A stretch of 64,000 nt of DNA from assembly GCF_004331465.1 (NCBI RefSeq), contig NZ_SJKB01000001.1, positions 1,116,001-1,180,000 on the forward strand, read 5' to 3'. Origin of the DNA: Kribbella pittospori. Its GTDB lineage: Bacteria; Actinomycetota; Actinomycetes; Propionibacteriales; Kribbellaceae. Below are positions 34,056-43,739 of the stretch, in pieces. The position numbers and the translations under genes were made by a program. Every line of letters starts with the position of its first letter. The stretch's first letter is position 1. The notes beneath the pieces are model-generated. The model ran no database searches. It saw nothing but the letters and a program-made list of their open reading frames with translations, and was not told the DNA's origin.

Positions 34056-34811
34056 GTGCCAGTGATGACGAGTGCCATAGGGAACACGGGGTGGAAGGCC
34101 GATCTCGGCCGTGCCGTCCGGCTGTTCCGGGCGTTCGGCGTCGAGCAGACGGACGCGGATCACTTCTACGAAATGCTTGCTGCGGACTCGGTCGGACAGG
34201 TCGGCCAGTACGCCGATCTGCGGGGTTCACTGATGCTCGATGTCGGAGGTGGACCGGGCTACTTCGCTGAGGCGTTCCGCGCTGCCGGTGCGACGTACTA
34301 CGCGATCGACTCCGACCTCGGTGAGCTGAGCGGCCGAGGCGAACCCGTACCGGGCACAGTGCTCGGCAGCGGCATGGCGCTACCTGTCGCAGACGCCACA
34401 GTCGACGTCTGCTTCTCGTCCAACGTGCTGGAACACGTGCCGGACCCCTGGCTGATGGCTGATGAGTTGGTCCGGGTCACCCGGCCCGGCGGAACGGTCT
34501 TCCTGTCGTACACCGGCTGGTGGGGGCCGCACGGCGGTCACGAGACAGCGCCCTGGCACTACCTCGGTGGAGACCGGGCAGCCCGTCGGTACGAACGCAG
34601 AGTGGGTCACCGGCCGAAGAACAAGTTCGGTGAATCGCTTTTCCCGATCAGCGTCGCCGCCGGACTGCGGTGGGCGCGCACTTGCACCGCGGCTGACCTG
34701 GTGGCGGCGGTGCCGAGGTATCACCCGCGCTGGGCGTACGGCGTACTCGCCGTCCCCGGAGTGCGCGAGGTCGTCACCTGGAATCTCGTCCTGGTGCTCC
34801 GGCGGCGATGA
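34056..34811 (+). CDS. Class I SAM-dependent methyltransferase
   Basis: Protein of 251 aa. SAM-binding motif I is LMLDVGGGPGYFAEAF (near residue 58), with an acidic strand-2 residue in YYAIDSD and the motif II/III region SSNVLEHVPDPWLMADELVRV. It matches the methyltransferase found next to the GT4 gene in the mycobacterial cluster (Rv0224c type). GTG 34056 is supported by the -10; ATG 34065 is an alternative. The stop overlaps the aftD-like start (ATGA), so a role on the same glycan or its lipid carrier is likely but unproven. Confidence 0.87.
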   Translation: MPVMTSAIGNTGWKADLGRAVRLFRAFGVEQTDADHFYEMLAADSVGQVGQYADLRGSLMLDVGGGPGYFAEAFRAAGATYYAIDSDLGELSGRGEPVPGTVLGSGMALPVADATVDVCFSSNVLEHVPDPWLMADELVRVTRPGGTVFLSYTGWWGPHGGHETAPWHYLGGDRAARRYERRVGHRPKNKFGESLFPISVAAGLRWARTCTAADLVAAVPRYHPRWAYGVLAVPGVREVVTWNLVLVLRRR

Positions 34812-37800
34812 GGAGACTCAAGGCCGGAAGTTCCGAGCAGGTGGTCTGGCGAGCGAGGCTCGTGCTGGGCTGCCTGGTCCTGATCGCCCTGTGCTTCCAC
34901 CAGGCGCCGGGCAAGATCGTGCCGGACACCAAGCTTGACCTCACCGCCAGTCCCGGTGGCTTCCTCGTTCGTGCACTGCACCTGTGGGATCCACAGGGCG
35001 CCTTCGGGCAGTTGCAGAACCAGGCGTACGGCTACCTGCTGCCGATGGGTCCGTTCCACTGGCTGCTCGACTCGCTGTCGGTACCGGACTGGGTGACGCA
35101 ACGGCTGTGGTGGTCGCTGGTGCTGTGCGTCGCGTTCCTCGGTGTGTGGAAGCTGTGCAACGCCCTCGAGTACGGCGTGCCCTGGACCCGCTTCGCGGTC
35201 GCGCTGCTCTACGCGCTGAGCCCGCGCATGCTGGGCGAGGTGTCGATCACCTCGATCGAGGTGTGGCCGATCGCCATGGCTCCGTGGGTACTGCTGCCAC
35301 TCGTCACCCCGCGGGCTCGCTCGGGCTGGTGGCGGGTCGGCTGGTCGGCGGTCGCCTTCGCTCTGGTTGGCGGAGTCAACGCGGTCGCCACCGGAGCAAC
35401 GCTCGTAATGCCTGCGCTCTGGCTGCTCACCCGTCGGCTGGACCGGTCGACGGTGAAGGTGATGGTCGGCTGGCTCGGCTGTGTGGTGGCCGTGTCGATC
35501 TGGTGGCTCGTGCCACTCCTGCTGCTCGGCCGGTACAGCCCGCCGTTCCTCGACTGGATCGAGGACGCCGGAGTGACCACCGGAACGGCCAGCGTCTTCG
35601 AGTCCTTCCGCGGTACGTCGCAATGGCTCAACTTCCTGTCCGGCACCGACGGACCGAGCTGGCCGGCCGGCTGGTTGTACGTCACCCAGCCGACGCTCAT
35701 CCTGATCACCGCGGTCGTCGCGCTGCTGGGCCTGGCCGGCTTGGCGATGGGCTCCCTCAAGCACCGCGGCTTCCTGCGGCTCTCACTCGTCGTCGGACTG
35801 CTGCTGGTGACGCTCGGCCATGCAGGTACGGCCGGCTCGCCGCTGGCACCCCAGATTCAGGACCTGCTCGACGGACCGCTCGCAGCACTTCGCAACACAC
35901 ACAAGTTCGAGCTGGTCGTCCGTCTGCCGCTCGCACTCGCCGCTGCGCACTCGCTGAGCAGACTCACCGAATGGGCGACCGTCCGAGGCGTTCACCGTCG
36001 CATAGTGCCGGTGCTCGTCGCCTGTCTGATCGTGTCGGTGGCCACGCCGGCCATCTTCGGCCAGCTCCCCAGACCCGAGGGGTACGACGCCATCCCCGCC
36101 CACTGGCGCGAGGCGGCGGCGTGGCTCGACAACCAGACCACGAAGGGAAGCGTCCTCGTCGTACCGGCCGCGTCATTCGCCGACTTCACCTGGGGGTCGA
36201 CGAAGGACGAGCCGTTCCAGGCCCTGCTGGAACGACCCCTGGCCGTGCGAGACGCCGTACCGCTCGGCTCTGCCGGTACGACGCGCTGGCTGGACGAGGT
36301 GGAACGCCGACTCGGCACGGGGGTCGGCGACAAGACTCTCAAGCAGGCGCTGACGCGGGCCGGAGTCCGGTACGTCGTCGTCCGCAACGACCTGCGGTAC
36401 GACGCCCAGGTGACACCGACGCCGGCCGTCCACGAGACCTTGGACGAGTCCGGCATCGACCGCGTCGCGTACTTCGGTCCGGGCACCGGCAGCACGATCG
36501 AACAGCCCGGTGTCACGCTCGACGGACACACCCGCCTCCCGTACCCGAGTGTGGAGATCTACGACGTCGGCGCCACCAGTCCGGGGCGGCTGATCCCGAA
36601 GTCGCAGCTTGTCGAGGTCCGCGGTGCGGCCGAGGACGTGCCGGCCGCACTGACCGCGCTCGGCGGCGATCTCAACGCTGTCACGAGTTCTGACGCGGCC
36701 GGTCGACTGACCGGGCTCCCACTGATCCAGACCGACGGCATGCAACGTCGTGAGGTCTCGGTCGGTCGTCCCGCGGAGAACTACTCGCCCGTGCTGACCG
36801 CGTCCGAGGCGGGCCGTCAGGGCCGCCGCACCCTCGGGTACGACGTCGACCCCGCGGCACCGGTCACTACGCGGACGTGGGGTGGCGGCATCGTCGACGT
36901 ACTGGCGTCGTCCTCGGCGGCGGATGCGAACGCGACGCTGCGGACCGGACCGGGCAACGGGCCGTTCGCAGCGGTGGATGGTGATCCGTCGAGTCGGTGG
37001 ATCTCTGGGACGTTCGGCCGGAGCAGTGGCGAGTGGATCGAGCTGACGTTCGCGTCGCCGCGCAGTGTCGACGGTCTCAAGGTCCAGTTCTCGCTGGCAC
37101 CGCCGACCACCGAGCCGGTCCGCACGTTGCAGGTGGACACGGACGCGGGCTCACTGACCTCAGTGGTGTCCGGATCGACCGATCCACAGAGCATTCCGAC
37201 CCCGCCCGGCCAGACCAAGCGGGTGCGGCTCAGTGTGGGTGTGACCGACGGCAAGAACCCGAACGGCGTCTCCATCGCGGAGGTTTCGTTGCCCGGGATG
37301 CTGCCGGTCAGTCGGCTCAGCGTGCCGGCCGACGGCCGTCAGCCGAGCGCACTGGTGTTCAGGAACCAGCAGATCGGCCGCTCTGCCTGTCTGCACGTTG
37401 GCACGCGTCCGCTGTGCCGACAGGACTCGGCCAAGGACTCCGAGGAGCCGACCGGACTGCTGCGTAGCGTCGACCTTCCGCAAGCCGCGTCGTACCAGCT
37501 CCAGGGGACGGCGCTGCCCAAGGACGGTGCCACGCTCGAGGGCCTGCTGACTGTGCCTGGCGCCATTACGGCGTCGGCGACCTCCCGAGCGGTCACGGCT
37601 CCGGAGGGACGTCCGGGCGCCGCGGTGGATCGAGACCTCGGCACAGGGTGGGTCGCGGATCCGTCCGACCAGCACCCGGCGCTCACGTTGAAGTTGCCTG
37701 TGGCAAGGAGCATCAGTGGGCTGCAGTTCCTCTCCGATCCCTACCTGACCGCCTCGCAGCCGACCGAGGTCGCGTTGCGCTTCGACGGTGGCCCACCGGC

Positions 37801-38929
37801 GAAGGGCACGGTGGATCCGGAGGGCTACGTGCGCTTTGCCGCACGGAGCGCACGAACAGTCGAGCTGACGTTCACCGCCACCAGGCCCATGACGGATTTC
37901 GACTCCGCGACCGGCTACGCGCGCACGGCACCGGTGGGCGTCGCCGAGGTCCGCGTGCTCGGTGCCGACGAGCTGCGCAAGGCACTCGACCTGGACGCCC
38001 AGACCGGTGCGTACTGCGGCTACGGCCCAGGTGTGCGCGTGGACGGCGTACCGGCTGACACGCAACTGAAGGCCACCGTGCGGGATCTGCTGCAGCGGCG
38101 TCCGGTGACGTTCACGACGTGCGGCAAGGACAGCGTCGTCCCACTGCAGTCCGGACGGCACAACCTCGACGTACTGGCCGGTGGTGGGTTCGTGCCGACT
38201 GAGGCGACGCTGACCAGGGCGGGCTTCGGCAGCGTGTCCAAGACGCCGGTGCAGGGTGTGGACGTGTGGCGGCCCAATCCGGCCGAGCTGAGCATCGAGG
38301 TGCCGGCTGCGGACGAGCAGTCGGTGCTGACCGTCGCGCAGAACTTCAACGAGGGCTGGGAAGCGTATGACAGCACCGGCCGCAAGCTGACGCCGATCCG
38401 GATCGGCGGCTGGCAGCAGGGCTGGGTTCTGCCCGAAGGGCCCGAGCAGGTGGTCACTGCGCGGTTCATGCCGGACCGGCTGTACCGCGCCGGTCTACTG
38501 GTCGGGCTGGTCGCACTCCTGTCGGTGGTCGCGCTCGCAGTCTTCTTCCGGCGCCGGTCGAGGCACTCCGGTCATCGACTGCGCGAGGGCCGCGACGTCG
38601 GGCCGTGGGTCTGGCTTGGCGTAGGACTGGCCGCAGGGTGGTTCATGTCCGGCTGGGTCGGACTGGGCGCCGTGGCGGTCGCAGCGCTGTGCTCGTGGTT
38701 CCTGTCGTCGCGTGTGGCGATCGGAGTGGTGGCTGCTGCGGTGGCTGTGGGCGCGCTGATCGCGGCGGTTCAGCCGTGGCCAGCTGGGGGAGCGGGACTG
38801 ACGTCGGGAGTGGTCCAGGCATCGACCTTGTTCGGCTGTGCGCTGGCGCTTCTGGCCCGGCCGACCGGTGAGACGTCGTACGTCTTGTCCCGTCTGCCCA
38901 GGCGCATGATGGGCCGTTCCATCCCGTAG
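34808..38929 (+). CDS. aftD: AftD-like alpha-(1->3)-arabinofuranosyltransferase (GT-C, DUF3367)
   Basis: Very large membrane enzyme, 1373 aa, close to mycobacterial AftD in length. N-terminal GT-C domain with about 10-11 helices to residue 420 and a catalytic-type loop Asp in KIVPDTKLDLTA; a long extracytoplasmic region (about 420-1235); then three or four C-terminal helices. Two F5/8-type carbohydrate-binding-like segments are seen, VDGDPSSRWISG near 719 and VDRDLGTGWVAD near 937. AftD adds branching arabinofuranose from decaprenyl-phospho-arabinose. ATG overlaps the methyltransferase stop. The last 160 bp overlap the convergent acyltransferase gene. Real substrate in this organism is uncertain. 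Confidence 0.82.
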   Translation: MRRLKAGSSEQVVWRARLVLGCLVLIALCFHQAPGKIVPDTKLDLTASPGGFLVRALHLWDPQGAFGQLQNQAYGYLLPMGPFHWLLDSLSVPDWVTQRLWWSLVLCVAFLGVWKLCNALEYGVPWTRFAVALLYALSPRMLGEVSITSIEVWPIAMAPWVLLPLVTPRARSGWWRVGWSAVAFALVGGVNAVATGATLVMPALWLLTRRLDRSTVKVMVGWLGCVVAVSIWWLVPLLLLGRYSPPFLDWIEDAGVTTGTASVFESFRGTSQWLNFLSGTDGPSWPAGWLYVTQPTLILITAVVALLGLAGLAMGSLKHRGFLRLSLVVGLLLVTLGHAGTAGSPLAPQIQDLLDGPLAALRNTHKFELVVRLPLALAAAHSLSRLTEWATVRGVHRRIVPVLVACLIVSVATPAIFGQLPRPEGYDAIPAHWREAAAWLDNQTTKGSVLVVPAASFADFTWGSTKDEPFQALLERPLAVRDAVPLGSAGTTRWLDEVERRLGTGVGDKTLKQALTRAGVRYVVVRNDLRYDAQVTPTPAVHETLDESGIDRVAYFGPGTGSTIEQPGVTLDGHTRLPYPSVEIYDVGATSPGRLIPKSQLVEVRGAAEDVPAALTALGGDLNAVTSSDAAGRLTGLPLIQTDGMQRREVSVGRPAENYSPVLTASEAGRQGRRTLGYDVDPAAPVTTRTWGGGIVDVLASSSAADANATLRTGPGNGPFAAVDGDPSSRWISGTFGRSSGEWIELTFASPRSVDGLKVQFSLAPPTTEPVRTLQVDTDAGSLTSVVSGSTDPQSIPTPPGQTKRVRLSVGVTDGKNPNGVSIAEVSLPGMLPVSRLSVPADGRQPSALVFRNQQIGRSACLHVGTRPLCRQDSAKDSEEPTGLLRSVDLPQAASYQLQGTALPKDGATLEGLLTVPGAITASATSRAVTAPEGRPGAAVDRDLGTGWVADPSDQHPALTLKLPVARSISGLQFLSDPYLTASQPTEVALRFDGGPPAKGTVDPEGYVRFAARSARTVELTFTATRPMTDFDSATGYARTAPVGVAEVRVLGADELRKALDLDAQTGAYCGYGPGVRVDGVPADTQLKATVRDLLQRRPVTFTTCGKDSVVPLQSGRHNLDVLAGGGFVPTEATLTRAGFGSVSKTPVQGVDVWRPNPAELSIEVPAADEQSVLTVAQNFNEGWEAYDSTGRKLTPIRIGGWQQGWVLPEGPEQVVTARFMPDRLYRAGLLVGLVALLSVVALAVFFRRRSRHSGHRLREGRDVGPWVWLGVGLAAGWFMSGWVGLGAVAVAALCSWFLSSRVAIGVVAAAVAVGALIAAVQPWPAGGAGLTSGVVQASTLFGCALALLARPTGETSYVLSRLPRRMMGRSIP

Positions 38930-39993
38930 TAGCTCGCGGCCGCGATGCCGGCGGACACCACCAGCGTCGGGAAGAACAGCAGCGCGAACCTGCCGCTGAA
39001 CACCTCGTACCCGGTGATCCGCTCGACCACGCTGAGCACGATCAGGTGGTACGCGAAGACGCCGTACGAGATGTCTCCGGCGATATGACCGACCTTGCCT
39101 CCGAGGACGCGGACTGTCCTGGCAGTCGGGTTCAGAGCCGGGAACAGGATGCATGCCGCGATCCCGGTGTAGAGCAGGCTCTTCAGGAACGCCTGCCCTG
39201 GCGTGGACGGCGTGAGACCGTACGGGCCGGCCAGTGGGCTCGCAGCGATGACCAGCAGCGCCGCAGCGACGCCCCAGATGGTGCCGGGGATCTTCGTGAG
39301 GGTATCGAGCGTGGACGGCTCGAGGCGCCCGCTGCTGCGCGCAACCTGCCACAGTGCGAATCCCATGCCGACAGCGAACCAACCGACGTACCCAGGCAGC
39401 CAGAGCCCGGCGCGGGGGTGGTCGGTCGCGTTGATGGAGGCCATCCAGATAGGGCTGACGACAGTGAGGACACCTAGTACGGCGAGGCGCCAGCGGACAC
39501 TGCGTCGGGTCGGACGCTCGTACCCGGTCAGCAGCTTCGCCAGAGCCGGTAGCAGCAGATAGAACGCCACCTCGGTCGCCAGACTCCACAGCTGCGTCAG
39601 TCCGTCCGCTGGCGGACCGTCAAAGTAGATCTGGGTGAGCGACGCGTGCTGGAGGTACGTCGCCCAGCCCACGCCGTCCTTGCGTGGGACCAGGAACGCG
39701 GCGAGCAGTACGGCGACCCACAGGGCCGGCAGGATCCGCAGCGCGCGGTTCCGCAGGTACGGCAACGTCAGTGGCGGCAGTGTGCCGTCGAACCACGCGA
39801 CCACGTGCGGCCGGTAGAGCAGGAACCCAGAGATCGCGAAGAAGATCGCCACCCCGACGTCGAGCCGCGCCAGCAGCCCGGCGAACGGCCCGTTGAGCGA
39901 AGCACCGGAATGAAACCCGACATGCGTGGTCAGCACCGCGAGCGCACCGATCGCCCGCAACCCGTCCAGCGCCGGGAAGCGCGTTCGATTCAT
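38770..39993 (-). CDS. Acyltransferase 3 family membrane protein
   Basis: Protein of 407 aa with about 10 helices, transferring acyl groups to exported glycans or lipids. Seen: RFPALDGLRAIGALAVLTTH with the catalytic His, SGFLLYRPH, and RNRALRILPALWVA. ATG 39993 overlaps the stop of the upstream membrane gene (ATGA). The tail after the last helix (about 50 residues) is polar and lies antisense to the 3' end of the aftD-like gene. The mycobacterial cluster carries an equivalent acyltransferase (Rv0228), here inferred as its counterpart. Confidence 0.88.
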   Translation of the reverse strand: MNRTRFPALDGLRAIGALAVLTTHVGFHSGASLNGPFAGLLARLDVGVAIFFAISGFLLYRPHVVAWFDGTLPPLTLPYLRNRALRILPALWVAVLLAAFLVPRKDGVGWATYLQHASLTQIYFDGPPADGLTQLWSLATEVAFYLLLPALAKLLTGYERPTRRSVRWRLAVLGVLTVVSPIWMASINATDHPRAGLWLPGYVGWFAVGMGFALWQVARSSGRLEPSTLDTLTKIPGTIWGVAAALLVIAASPLAGPYGLTPSTPGQAFLKSLLYTGIAACILFPALNPTARTVRVLGGKVGHIAGDISYGVFAYHLIVLSVVERITGYEVFSGRFALLFFPTLVVSAGIAAASYYGMERPIMRLGRRDKTYDVSPVGRARSASAQPNKVDAWTTPDVSPAPPAGHG

Positions 39994-41747
39994 CTCGGCA
40001 GTCCGATCTCGAGGTTTTCCAGGCAGAGGTTCGTTGCGGGATCGGAGGAGCGTAGCCGAACCTCGGTGGCTCTGATCCGGTGCGACGGGCCGAGGTACAT
40101 GCTCCCAACACCGGCCGGCCAGTCCACGGCCGGGAGTGCGGCGACGTTGCCCTCCGCATCGAGTAGCTCGACGGACACCTGGTTCTCGCGGTTGGAGAAG
40201 TACGCGGCCTTGATGAACCACTCGGCCGACGCGATCTCGTTCTGCGTCGGCGTCAGCCGGATGGTCAGTGGCTCGGTGCCGTGCACCAGTAGGTTGCAGA
40301 ACGAGTTCCCCCGCGTTGGCGGCTCGCCGCGTGACCACACCGCGAACGGCGCCGGCCGGATGTGCCCGGTGTCGTCCACCAGCAGAGGCTCGCTACCCGC
40401 CGCTTGCAGCCGGAACTCTTTCCCCGCCATCCGCAGTACAGGCGACAACCTGGGGTCGGACATCAGTGCGGTGCCGATCGGCTGTGGCATCGAGGTGTCC
40501 CACAGGTTCACGTTCGGTCCGGTCCGATCCAGCTCCGCCACGACCGTCGCGAAGTAGGCCTTGGCCGGATTCCTGCCCCACGGACCAGCGAACCCGACGT
40601 CCGACACAACCACTCCGACGAGAAGACAGGCCAACCCGAGGGCCGGTACGGCGATCCGCACCGAGGACGCCGACAGTACGACGGCCAACGTCAACGGGAT
40701 CGAGAGATCGGACCAGTAGTGGTAGTGCACGGTGAACACCGAACCGAATCCGGCGAACCGTCCGTAGGACACCAGCGCCACAGTCACCAGGACGTAGCAA
40801 CCCACCGAAGCCCAGAGCAGCAGCGCACGGCGGTCGCGACGGACGGCGACCGCGAGGAGCAGGCCCACCACCAGCGCGCCGAGCACCACCGCTGCGACCG
40901 GCGGAGCGGCGAGGCTCAGAGGCTGTCCCGTCGGAGCCCACGTCCAGGGTCCGCCCACCATTGCGGAGACCGGCACCTCGAAGCCGCGGCCCGTGAGTTC
41001 CAGCAGCTTCCCCGCAGACGGGAGATCGCCGCGGGACGGATTGCCACGGGTCAGATAGAGAGTGCCGAAGGCAACTACCGGAACGGCGAGAGCGGCAGCG
41101 AACGGCCAGGTTCTGCGGAGCCAGAGGCGGATCGGCTGCTCTCGGAGGTAGAGAGCCAAGGCGATGGCCGTGACCAGGATCAGCCCGGACTTCTCCCAGC
41201 AGGCCAGCGAGATCAGCAGCGCGAGCGGGCCGTAGGCGAGCGCCCGGCGGCGGCCGTCGTACCAGTCGATGGTTGCGTGTAGCAACAGCAGGCCGAAGAC
41301 GTGCGCGGACAGGTTGTTCACGCCGCTCGACAGCGACATGAACGACGGCATGCTCAGTGGGGTGAGCGCGTAGAACAGGGTGCCGAGCAGCACCCACCAG
41401 TTTGATCCGAGCAGGCGAAGGAGCAGCAGACCCATCAGCGTGATCGCGATCGCCTGCATCACCATCCGCCAGCCGACGGTGAGGTCGTGGTTCAGGGGCG
41501 CGACCTTCGCGAAGACCGCGTAGACGAACCGTAGACCCGGCGCGATGTGGTCGTTCACCGGCGTGAGCAGCTCGGCCGGCGCGAATCCGCGACCGCCCTG
41601 GACCAGGAAGTCGAGGTCGTCGCTCAGCCACGAACCGCGGCGTGCGAGCAGCCCGAGCACCACCGGCTGCACCACCGCGACAGCCACCACGAGACCCCGG
41701 AGAACCGATGACCTCGGCGCGTCCGGCAGTGTCCAGATCCCCCTCAT
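39990..41747 (-). CDS. GT-C-like polytopic membrane protein of unknown specificity
   Basis: Protein of 585 aa with about 10-11 helices to residue 400, then an extracytoplasmic domain. A first-loop acidic cluster, SWLSDDLDFLVQGG, fits the catalytic site of GT-C enzymes. The C-terminal domain (about 400-585) looks beta-rich and carries three cysteines in EFRLQ...NSFCNLLV and TNLCLENLE. ATG 41747 is supported by a TATAGT hexamer 8 nt upstream. Co-transcribed with the acyltransferase. Substrate unknown. Confidence 0.65.
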   Translation of the reverse strand: MRGIWTLPDAPRSSVLRGLVVAVAVVQPVVLGLLARRGSWLSDDLDFLVQGGRGFAPAELLTPVNDHIAPGLRFVYAVFAKVAPLNHDLTVGWRMVMQAIAITLMGLLLLRLLGSNWWVLLGTLFYALTPLSMPSFMSLSSGVNNLSAHVFGLLLLHATIDWYDGRRRALAYGPLALLISLACWEKSGLILVTAIALALYLREQPIRLWLRRTWPFAAALAVPVVAFGTLYLTRGNPSRGDLPSAGKLLELTGRGFEVPVSAMVGGPWTWAPTGQPLSLAAPPVAAVVLGALVVGLLLAVAVRRDRRALLLWASVGCYVLVTVALVSYGRFAGFGSVFTVHYHYWSDLSIPLTLAVVLSASSVRIAVPALGLACLLVGVVVSDVGFAGPWGRNPAKAYFATVVAELDRTGPNVNLWDTSMPQPIGTALMSDPRLSPVLRMAGKEFRLQAAGSEPLLVDDTGHIRPAPFAVWSRGEPPTRGNSFCNLLVHGTEPLTIRLTPTQNEIASAEWFIKAAYFSNRENQVSVELLDAEGNVAALPAVDWPAGVGSMYLGPSHRIRATEVRLRSSDPATNLCLENLEIGLPR

Positions 41748-41755
41748 GCGGCGCG

Positions 41756-41761
41756 ACTATA
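41756..41761 (-). promoter_or_regulatory. -10 hexamer TATAGT, GT-C-like/acyltransferase operon
   Basis: On the minus strand TATAGT ends 8 nt before ATG 41747; a good consensus -10 in the 111-bp divergent region shared with the DUF3068 gene. Confidence 0.5.
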
Positions 41762-41858
41762 TGTCAGTTCTGACGTGCGCGAACTTTGTTGTCGCCGCCG
41801 TCTGTTCAAGGTGCCTACTCGCTGGTAGCGTCCCGCGAACAGACCAGGAGGGGATGCA

Positions 41859-42932
41859 GTGGGGACTCGTAGTCGTGTGGTGCTGATCGGGCTCGGGGTG
41901 TTCTTCGTCGGCGTCGCGGCGCTGGCCAGGTTCTATGCGTATCCAACGCTCGCGGTGGCGCCCGCGGACCAGACCGCGCACACGGTGTCGGTGGGGAAGG
42001 ACGCCACCATCTTCAGCGCCGCCGACCTGAAGAAGAAGACCGGCGTCGAGCTCGAGGCACGCCGGACCGTCCGCGGCGACGTGGTCGCGGCGGAGAAGAT
42101 CAGCAAGGCGCTGAACCGCAAGGTCGTGGTGTTCGACACCGCCGTGGTGACGGATGACTCGAAGAACTACCAGTTCCCCGACGACTCGTCGAAGACCGCC
42201 GAGCTCCCGCTCAGCTTCGTCCAGGAGCGGGTCGTGCTCGACGCGCACACCGGCGAGGCCGTGCGCTGGAACCCGGCCGGCGACGACAACAGCGGCGAGT
42301 ACATCGCGACCACGCTGGAGAAGGCGGATCGGCTGAAGCCCGTCGAGAGGAGCCCCCTGTTCGCGGGCCACGAGGGCCTGGTGCTGAAGTTCCCGTTCGG
42401 CACCGAGAAGAAGACGTACTCCTTCTGGGACACCACACTGCGCAAGGCGTTCCCGATCGACTTCATCCGGGAGGAGCCGCTCGACGGGCTGAAGGTCTAT
42501 GTCTTCGAGCAGGAGATCCCGAAGAAGGAGGTGCCGCAGGCCAAGCCGCTGGAGGTGCCGGGCAGCCTGGTCGGTGACTCCGGCAAGGACTCGGTCGTCG
42601 TCCAGCGCACCTACAAGAACACCCGGACCCTGTGGGTCGAGCCGATCACCGGCGCGATCATCAAGGGCCGCGAGCAGCAACTCGCCACCCTCGCGTACAA
42701 CGGCGAGGACAAGGTGACCGCCACCCAGGTCACGATCGAGTACGACGACGCCACGGTCGCGAAGAACGTGAAGGGTGCGACCGAGAACGGCGTCGCCGAG
42801 GGCGGCTATCAGTCGAAGGCGGCGCAACTGCACCTGATCGGGTTCTGGGTGCCGCTGTTCTCACTGATCCTCGGCCTGCTGTTGCTGGCGTTGGTCGGGT
42901 TCTTCGAGCTCCGGCCCAGGAAAGCGGACTGA
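41859..42932 (+). CDS. DUF3068 (porin PorA-like family) membrane protein
   Basis: Protein of 357 aa with an N-terminal helix (about 6-26), a long extracytoplasmic beta-rich region (ADQTAHTVSVGKDATIFS, VVFDTAVVTDDSKNYQFPDD, HEGLVLKFPFGTEKKTYSFWD) and a C-terminal helix (about 328-349). This is the DUF3068 layout; the mycobacterial relative is Rv0227c. GTG 41859 follows AGGAGGGG. A -10-like TAGCGT (41827-41832) gives a short leader. The family's role is not settled. Confidence 0.83.
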   Translation: MGTRSRVVLIGLGVFFVGVAALARFYAYPTLAVAPADQTAHTVSVGKDATIFSAADLKKKTGVELEARRTVRGDVVAAEKISKALNRKVVVFDTAVVTDDSKNYQFPDDSSKTAELPLSFVQERVVLDAHTGEAVRWNPAGDDNSGEYIATTLEKADRLKPVERSPLFAGHEGLVLKFPFGTEKKTYSFWDTTLRKAFPIDFIREEPLDGLKVYVFEQEIPKKEVPQAKPLEVPGSLVGDSGKDSVVVQRTYKNTRTLWVEPITGAIIKGREQQLATLAYNGEDKVTATQVTIEYDDATVAKNVKGATENGVAEGGYQSKAAQLHLIGFWVPLFSLILGLLLLALVGFFELRPRKAD

Positions 42933-42934
42933 GC

Positions 42935-43726
42935 TCAGGCTTTGTGGGCGGACCAGATCGCGGTGCCGGGAACGAGCCGGCCGCGGTCTGGTCCCCAGCC
43001 ACCCCAGACCAGGTCATGCCCGGCCGGCCACTCCGGCTCGAGCAGGTCGTCCACGACGAAGCCCGCGGTGGTGAGGGCGCGGATCCAGTCGCCGGTGGTG
43101 CGGTGGTGCTCGGCGTAGATCGGCGTACCGGCGTCGTCGACTTCGACGTACGGCGTCCGGTCGAAGTACGAATGGGTGATCCGCAGTCCGGCGGGGGTCG
43201 GGTCGTCCGGCATGGTCCAGCGGAATGGGTGTGTCACCGAGAACACCAAGAGACCGCTCGGCTTCAGGGTTCGGGCGATCTCGCGTAGTGCGGTGGTGGC
43301 GTCGGCGACGAACGGCAATGCACCGAACGCCGAGCAGACGATGTCGAACGTACTGCTCTTATAAGGGAGTGCTACCGCGTCAGCGGCGACCGTGCGGACC
43401 GCGATGCCCGTGCGCCGGTCGAGTTGCCGGGCGATCCGGAGTTGCTCGAGCGAGATGTCGAAGGCGACCACGTCGGCGCCCTGGCCCGCCAGCCAGCGCG
43501 AGCACTGGGCGCCTCCGCAGCCGACTTCGAGGATGCGCTTCCCCCGGACCGGTCCGAGCAGCTGTGCCTGCTCCTCGTCGACACCTTCGGGACACCAGAT
43601 GAAGCGGTCGTCGCCGAGGAACTCGCCGTGCTCCGACAAGTACTCGTCGGCCGCGGAGTTCCAGTACGCCCGGCTGGCCCGGGAGGTCTCCGCCTCGCTC
43701 AACTCCACCCGCACCGGCCCGCTCAC
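42935..43726 (-). CDS. Class I SAM-dependent methyltransferase
   Basis: Protein of 263 aa. Motif I is RILEVGCGGAQCSRWLAGQG, followed by VVAFDISLEQLRIAR, DAVALPYKSSTFDIVCSAFG and ALREIARTLKPSGLLVFSVTHP, a standard methyltransferase-11 type series. GTG 43726 is supported by TACAGT 7 nt upstream; longer frames run into the palindromic element. It converges on the DUF3068 gene with a 2-bp gap. Substrate unknown. Confidence 0.88.
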   Translation of the reverse strand: MSGPVRVELSEAETSRASRAYWNSAADEYLSEHGEFLGDDRFIWCPEGVDEEQAQLLGPVRGKRILEVGCGGAQCSRWLAGQGADVVAFDISLEQLRIARQLDRRTGIAVRTVAADAVALPYKSSTFDIVCSAFGALPFVADATTALREIARTLKPSGLLVFSVTHPFRWTMPDDPTPAGLRITHSYFDRTPYVEVDDAGTPIYAEHHRTTGDWIRALTTAGFVVDDLLEPEWPAGHDLVWGGWGPDRGRLVPGTAIWSAHKA

Positions 43727-43733
43727 GCACCAA

Positions 43734-43739
43734 ACTGTA
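43734..43739 (-). promoter_or_regulatory. -10 hexamer TACAGT, methyltransferase gene
   Basis: Ends 7 nt before GTG 43726; its first base coincides with the left tip of the palindromic element, so the element's arm lies where the -35 would be. Confidence 0.45.
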
